DNA from: Rosa chinensis | Lineage: Eukaryota > Streptophyta > Magnoliopsida > Rosales > Rosaceae | Assembly (NCBI RefSeq): GCF_002994745.2 | Contig: NC_037094.1 | Coordinates: 65,564,989-65,628,988, forward strand | Length of the DNA: 64,000 nucleotides | Reading direction: 5' to 3' | Shown here: piece by piece, positions 59,068 through 64,000 of the stretch | Numbering within the stretch: position 1 is the first letter of the stretch | How the letters are laid out: each line of letters opens with the position of its first letter | Translations under genes and position numbers: made by a program | The notes under the pieces: generated by a model | The model's database searches: none | Told to the model about the DNA's origin: nothing | What the model saw: only the letters and a program-made list of their open reading frames with translations

Positions 59068-60379
59068 ATACCTAGTGCTGTACGTATTAAATTGACTGAC
59101 TTGAACTTGTAATTTCTTCTTCTTATTCTTTTGTTTCTTTATTTCGCTAAATTGGAGGGCCAAAGTTCCCCCCACCCAAAAAAAAAAAAAAATGCAGAGG
59201 AAATAAAGTTAGGTAATGCTATTGAACTCTCATGTGCAAGCTGATGTTCTAGCTCTGCAATGGGGTGTAGTGTGGTGCTCTTTTCTTTGGCTGAGGTTTT
59301 GCCTAAGCGAGATCAAAATGTGATGCTCCTAACAATTCCTTAATGTATCAATCATAAATCTTTATCAAGAAATAAAAATGATAAAGCTAAAACTACTGTA
59401 CAACTTCTCTTTCTAGCCTACATAATCTTTCAATAGGACAGAAATATTTCAGGCCTAATTCTGGTGAATCTACTGGCTTGAGCGCTCAGTTGGTCAAAGC
59501 TTTTTGTGGCTGTTACTCTGATGCACAATTTGAGTTTGCACGAGTGTCCTTTCTGAAAGCAGGTGGCGAGCTAATACGGTGTTGAGAAAATGCAGTGTAC
59601 GCTTGTGCTATAATTACAATTAGTGTTTTAAAAGGGTGGATGACATATTTTCTTATCTATATTGTGTTTGGTTCAATATCAATACTTAAAGACGCAAAAA
59701 ACCAATTGAGCCACAAAAAGCTTAATCAATTTAATCTTAGGCTCAGTTTTTTTTTTTTTAAAGAAAAAAAGAAGAAGGCTATAGCAGGTTTGCAGACTCC
59801 CACTCTCCCTAAATTTCTTCCTTCATGGCAAATTTGACTCCCCTCTCCTCAAATTTCTTCCATCAGAAAGGAATCTCTTTCCTGACTCCCACTCTCCCCA
59901 GACTTCTTCCTTTGCCGCCAAAGCTTTCTCATAAACACCAAATGCCGCATCAAGTACTAAACCATCATATTCACCTTAGATTTCATTTTATGTTTGAGTA
60001 TTTATTGAATTATGAGGTTCATTGAATCTAGCTCAATTCTTATTGATTGATGACTATGAATAGCATTTGTTTTTTCTATATTGTTATCATTTTATGTATA
60101 TAAATTTTTTTATAATGTAAGATATACGTTTTACGCCTTAGTGACGATCTACTGAAATACATCGGAGTGCATTTTAAAACACTGATTACAATGCAAGACA
60201 ATTGAGCAAATCATATCAATCAAATATATATGTGATGTAAAGTTGCAAACATATTTGTGAATCGAGATTATCAAGATAGGGTACCAATCTCTAGTCTTTA
60301 TTATGTGGACAAATTTTAACAAAACAACAGACCGAATGACTAAACTGTAAAACATGGTCTAGATTCTGTGAGCATCATG
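59068..60379. other. Protease 3' UTR and intergenic DNA
   Basis: AATAAA at 59202-59207 is a plausible poly-A signal of the protease. Around 59795-59910, GACTCCCACTCTCCC and AATTTCTTCC words recur three times. No gene seen. Confidence 0.45.
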
Positions 60380-60403
60380 TTTATTTAGTGGGAGACCACT
60401 AAA
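60380..60403 (-). terminator. Poly-A signal and hairpin at mutase 3' end
   Basis: On the minus strand AATAAA corresponds to 60380-60385. The adjoining TTTAGTGG-GAGA-CCACTAAA (60384-60403) can form an 8 bp stem. It would give a 3' UTR of about 430-450 bases. Confidence 0.45.
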
Positions 60404-60821
60404 TAAAGCATATAGAGGCAGAAACCCAGAAGATACCAAAAGATACGTTCTTATTTCAGTCCTATCAATTACAGGATTACAACTTAGTAATAACATACAA
60501 GGACAAACCGAACTCTCTTCTAGCACAGGGACTTCAACTAAATTTGCTAGACATACAAAAGTACACAGAAGCAAGTAGCCAGGACTGTGGCTATGTACTG
60601 CTTCAGAGCTGCCCCCATATATTTCATATATCTGTAGAACTTGAAAAAAAAGTATGACACACCAACTGGTACAAACAAAACTGCTGAAAGATAAACCCCC
60701 TGAAGAAGCAACGGAAGAGAACTTGCACCAGCTACTTAAAATTTTAAAAGCAGAAGAAAACCAGCAATTTTGGTTCTCGACTTTGAGAGCATATGATGGG
60801 TTTCCTGTAATATATAACACG

Positions 60822-63090
60822 CTAATGAACCATCTCATCTAATTTCTGCCTGTAAAGGGCCAATTTCTGCAACAAAATTAAAACAGCAGAAGCATTAGTT
60901 CCGTATTTGAGGGTTAAAAGGTCTAGAAACTGGAAATAAAGTTAACAAAGAAGTTGATAGCAATTATTATCCAGTCTCTGTGTTTGTTCATAAATTAATG
61001 TAAAGCTATAGATCAAAGCCATTTTGAAATGTCTATTAAGGTCTTATAAATACACATATCAGTTGAAGCTTTTCTTGAAGCTCCATTTGTTTTCTCCACA
61101 AACAGAAGACAAGGGAAACGAAGACAGTTTCTCCCAAGCCAAGTAGTTAAACATTTCCATCATAATAATGATTCCGCAAGGCAAAGGCAAACTGTTGATA
61201 ATATAAAATTGAAGTTAAGAAAAATATTTAACTAAGTGCAAAACTTTCTCACCTTGGTGTAGGCATAAACCCCAGCCTCAGTAGGTGCCGAAGGACTTCC
61301 CCTCCGAGTGAATTTTCCCTCTTTGAAAATGTAAAGCATCGGTATTCCAGTTGACAGTTCTAAACTAATAACCTGCCAAGGAAGAACAGGACAAAACATA
61401 AATTCATTTTTTTCTTGGCTGTAAAGTATTAGAGCCACAACTATAATGCATATCGATCTCAACAATATAAATGGTCTGTCACCTCTTGGGAAGTTAGCTT
61501 ATCCAGATACATGATAATAGATCTCAATGAATTCCCGTGGGCAGCAATCATAATATTCTTTCCAGATAAGAGTTGGGGTTCAATCTGCCAGAGCAATATT
61601 TATACAGTCAGACGGTGAAGAATGGATATAGTCAATGACGTCTTTTGAAACTACACAAACCTTTCTCACATAAAATGTGTTATAGAAGCAGTTCAGAGCA
61701 ACTAGATACAGGTAAGTATGCAGACATACGTACTTGATCTTTAAAATAAGCAACAGCTCTTTCAGCACACATTTCCAAACTCTCGCCATTGGGAGGGGGT
61801 ACATCATAACTCCGACGCCACTCGTGAACTTGTTCCTTCCCATATCTATCTGCTGTTTCTTGTTTATTGAGACCCTGTAATTCCCCATACCTATTAAAAA
61901 AATCACGTCATGCAGCTAAGTACAGGAAAGGGATAACAGGCCAGAACAATTATCAAGGAAAAGCAGAGATGTAATAACAACATTCTTTCGTTCAAGCGCC
62001 AATCCGCGACCACAGGAATGGATTGCAATTTTGTGTCTTCACTAAAAATCTGGCTCCATGCCCTAGCCTGTTCGCTTTCATTATGCAACATAACTGGCAC
62101 CTGTAGGCAAACTGATATTTAGCAGGATGACAAAAGGATAACTTTCTGTCCAAATGAGTAAAACCTGAGGACTTAATTACAGTTCAGACATTAATACAAT
62201 TGTAAAACCCGGAGTTTGAGTTGATAGGTATCTTTTTCACTTCTCCCCTTTCCCCTTTAATACAGATTTTTTTTATCTGCATTCCCCTGCTAATTACTGC
62301 ATGGATGATCAATGGTATTAAACCAATTTGATCATCTATCGACATCAGTTCAAATTACGATAATCACTATGCCTCCAAATAGCTACATAATGTGGTATCT
62401 TATGACACTAAACAGATTTGTTTTCCCTAAAATTACCTTCTTACGACGGTGCTGTGTCATGGCAAGCATGGCAGTCATCTGTGCACGAATCAGTGCAGAT
62501 GTATAGATCATGTCGACAGGTATGTTGCTGATTCTCTTGCCAGCTTCAAGTGCCTCTTCTACACCCTTCTTGCTCAGCGGCACATCAACACAGCCAGTGA
62601 ACAAGTTCTTTTCGTTCCACAATGATTCACCATGCCTAATCAAAATCAAAGCTGCTTCATCTGAAAGGATATGGAAAAGAATGTTTCAAAATTTCAATAA
62701 CCAAACGTGGTGATTTCATTCAGCTCAATAGAAAAGATCTACAGAAAAGAAAGAACAATTATACAAGTATACTGACTATTCATCAACAAATCAAAATAGG
62801 GTGAGTAAAACCAGCTTACTAGATTTCTTTCGTGATTCGCTTTCTTTGTTCTTTGAGGGGGACGAAACGTGATCAATCACTGAAGTTTGGGAAGTCGAAG
62901 CTCGAATTACACCAAGGTTTCTCTGACCAGAGTTGTAGCATACTCTTCTTGACAGTCCAACATCAACCTCGAACGCCTTTGAAATCAATCTCACTGAACT
63001 TTTCCCCAACTCTTGATGAATGCCAGAGTTATAGAGATGTCCATGGGACTGGTGAGTTCCAATGGATTGGTGAAACACTGCAGTAGCCAT
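60822..63090 (-). CDS. 2,3-bisphosphoglycerate-dependent phosphoglycerate mutase, plastid-type
   Basis: Seven exons on the minus strand: 63090-62820, 62660-62437, 62100-61982, 61890-61734, 61584-61483, 61372-61253, 60866-60822. Phases join to 345 aa. Residues 1 to about 80 are Ser-rich, basic and poor in acid at the very start (MATAVFHQS), as in a chloroplast transit peptide. The mutase domain has [17 protein letters not shown] with phospho-acceptor His100, [46 protein letters not shown] with His273, and GIPMLYIF. It interconverts 3- and 2-phosphoglycerate using a phosphohistidine intermediate (family knowledge). It is the bacterial-like dPGM rather than the cofactor-independent cytosolic plant enzyme. 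The exon 3 donor is weak (AT|GTTGTT) but is required to give RMYGEL. A leader intron (about 63651-63092) precedes the start codon. Confidence 0.95.
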
Positions 63091-63929
63091 CCTAAAAAAT
63101 CATAAACATCTCAAGTAAACGACAAAAGTACAACGATTACACAAATGGGAACAGAGACACTATATTGATATACAAATGATCATAAACATTTCTCTCTTAG
63201 AGATTCTTAGGCCTTCAAATTTCTAAATCAATACCCCCATTAGATGCATGTTAATCAATCACTTCCCTCACAACCCAAAAACTTAAACATTGCTAGGGAA
63301 ACAACAAGCTAATACATCTCAGATAAACATGTTCATCAACCTCATGCATCATAATCATAATTCACAAAGAAAATTAGTAATAAGAGGTCATAATCAAAAT
63401 TCACAAAGAAAATTAGTAATAAGAGATCTATGTTGAAGGAACCCCAAACAATATGTGCTTAAAAAATAATTAAAAGATCTCTGCTTTATACCATTTTCAA
63501 TGTTCAATCACATTCAAATCAAAGTCAAAAATGAAAAAGAACAAACCTCCTTAGCAAAATCAGAGAGAAACCCAGATACCAAAAGGCCCAGAATCCAATG
63601 CAAAATGAATCAAGAATCTATCTTGATGAAGGTTGGTAGGAGTAAATTACCTTGATGTTAATATATATGGGAAAAACCGACGAAACCGAGGAAGAGGCAA
63701 AATGGAAACACGACCAAATGGGACCAGAGTTTAATACGAGAAAAGTTGACGGAGAAGAAGATGATTGACAGTTTATATGACACAAGTTGAGAGCTGCATT
63801 TACATGTCGATTTCTGAGAGAACAAAACCAAAGCAAACCAAAACCAAACAGAAAATGGAAAGAGAAAAATGTGAAATAGGCGAGGGAAACTGGGGAAGTG
63901 AGTTTTACATGAGTTTTATATGGCCTTTT
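63091..63929 (-). promoter_or_regulatory. Leader exon, leader intron and promoter of mutase gene
   Basis: On the minus strand ATCAAG|GTAATTTAC near 63651 is a donor, and TTTTTTAG next to 63092 an acceptor, so the 5' UTR is split. A tandem duplication of about 40 bp (CATAATC-AAATTCACAAAGAAAATTAGTAATAAGAG) lies in the intron at 63352-63433. Nothing else is recognised. Confidence 0.6.
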
Positions 63930-63937
63930 TATTTATA
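63930..63937 (-). promoter_or_regulatory. TATA box of mutase gene
   Basis: TATAAATA on the minus strand; the transcription start would be near 63900. A second TATA-like word (CATATAAAA) lies about 15 bp downstream. Bases beyond 63940 hold no seen feature. Confidence 0.5.
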
Positions 63938-64000
63938 GAAGAAATCGTTGTTGTTTGTCGTCGTCACTAAAAGCGCTATGGAGGAACAGTATATTGACAA

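Noticed and set aside
60359..60838. 159-codon minus-strand ORF
   Set aside because: It lies in the 3' UTR of the mutase gene and overlaps the last exon in another frame; hydrophobic composition only reflects T-rich DNA.

Overview
The window is nuclear DNA of a flowering plant: multi-exon genes with GT-AG introns, microsatellites, and many LTR, L1-type LINE and terminal-inverted-repeat (TIR) elements. Gene content fits a eudicot. Rosaceae seems plausible from the feel of the proteins and repeats, but the sequence alone does not prove it. No tRNA, rRNA, CRISPR or bacterial operon signal was seen.

Layout. 1-17.3 kb is a nest of transposable elements with no intact host gene. It holds a LINE ORF1 relic, a 5.5 kb non-coding LTR retrotransposon with almost identical LTRs, several LINE derivatives, a long-TIR MULE-like element, a hAT derivative, an ORF1-only LINE, and a broken copy of the promoter and first exon of the next gene. 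17.3-24.8 kb holds the intact copy of that promoter and a GH3 beta-D-xylosidase gene (6 exons, BXL6/BXL7 type). 24.8-28.0 kb, on the minus strand and convergent with it, is a PGAP5/Cdc1-like metallophosphoesterase-fold membrane protein that lacks several metal ligands. 28-33.6 kb is AT-rich with a LINE derivative, a PIF/Harbinger-like element and a 0.5 kb tandem duplication.

33.6-40.8 kb holds a large SF1 Upf1/Sen1-like helicase gene (1361 codons). 41.7-45.1 kb holds a CRAL-TRIO (Sec14-like) lipid-transfer gene. 45.4-48.2 kb is LINE debris and two LINE insertions. 49.0-54.6 kb is a decayed but complete Ty1/copia element with 5 bp target duplications. 54.9-55.8 kb is another LINE derivative. 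57.6-59.1 kb is a single-exon nepenthesin/NANA-like aspartic protease whose first active-site motif is DTA instead of DTG. 60.4-63.9 kb, minus strand, is a plastid-type 2,3-bisphosphoglycerate-dependent phosphoglycerate mutase (7 coding exons).

The genes are unrelated housekeeping and cell-wall genes and do not form a pathway cluster. The most unusual material is in the mobile DNA: a recently active non-autonomous LTR element carrying an in-frame 30/33 bp repeat array, a family of about 0.7-1.1 kb internally shortened L1 derivatives with clear target-site duplications, and the partial duplication of the xylosidase promoter and exon 1, into which three elements later inserted.
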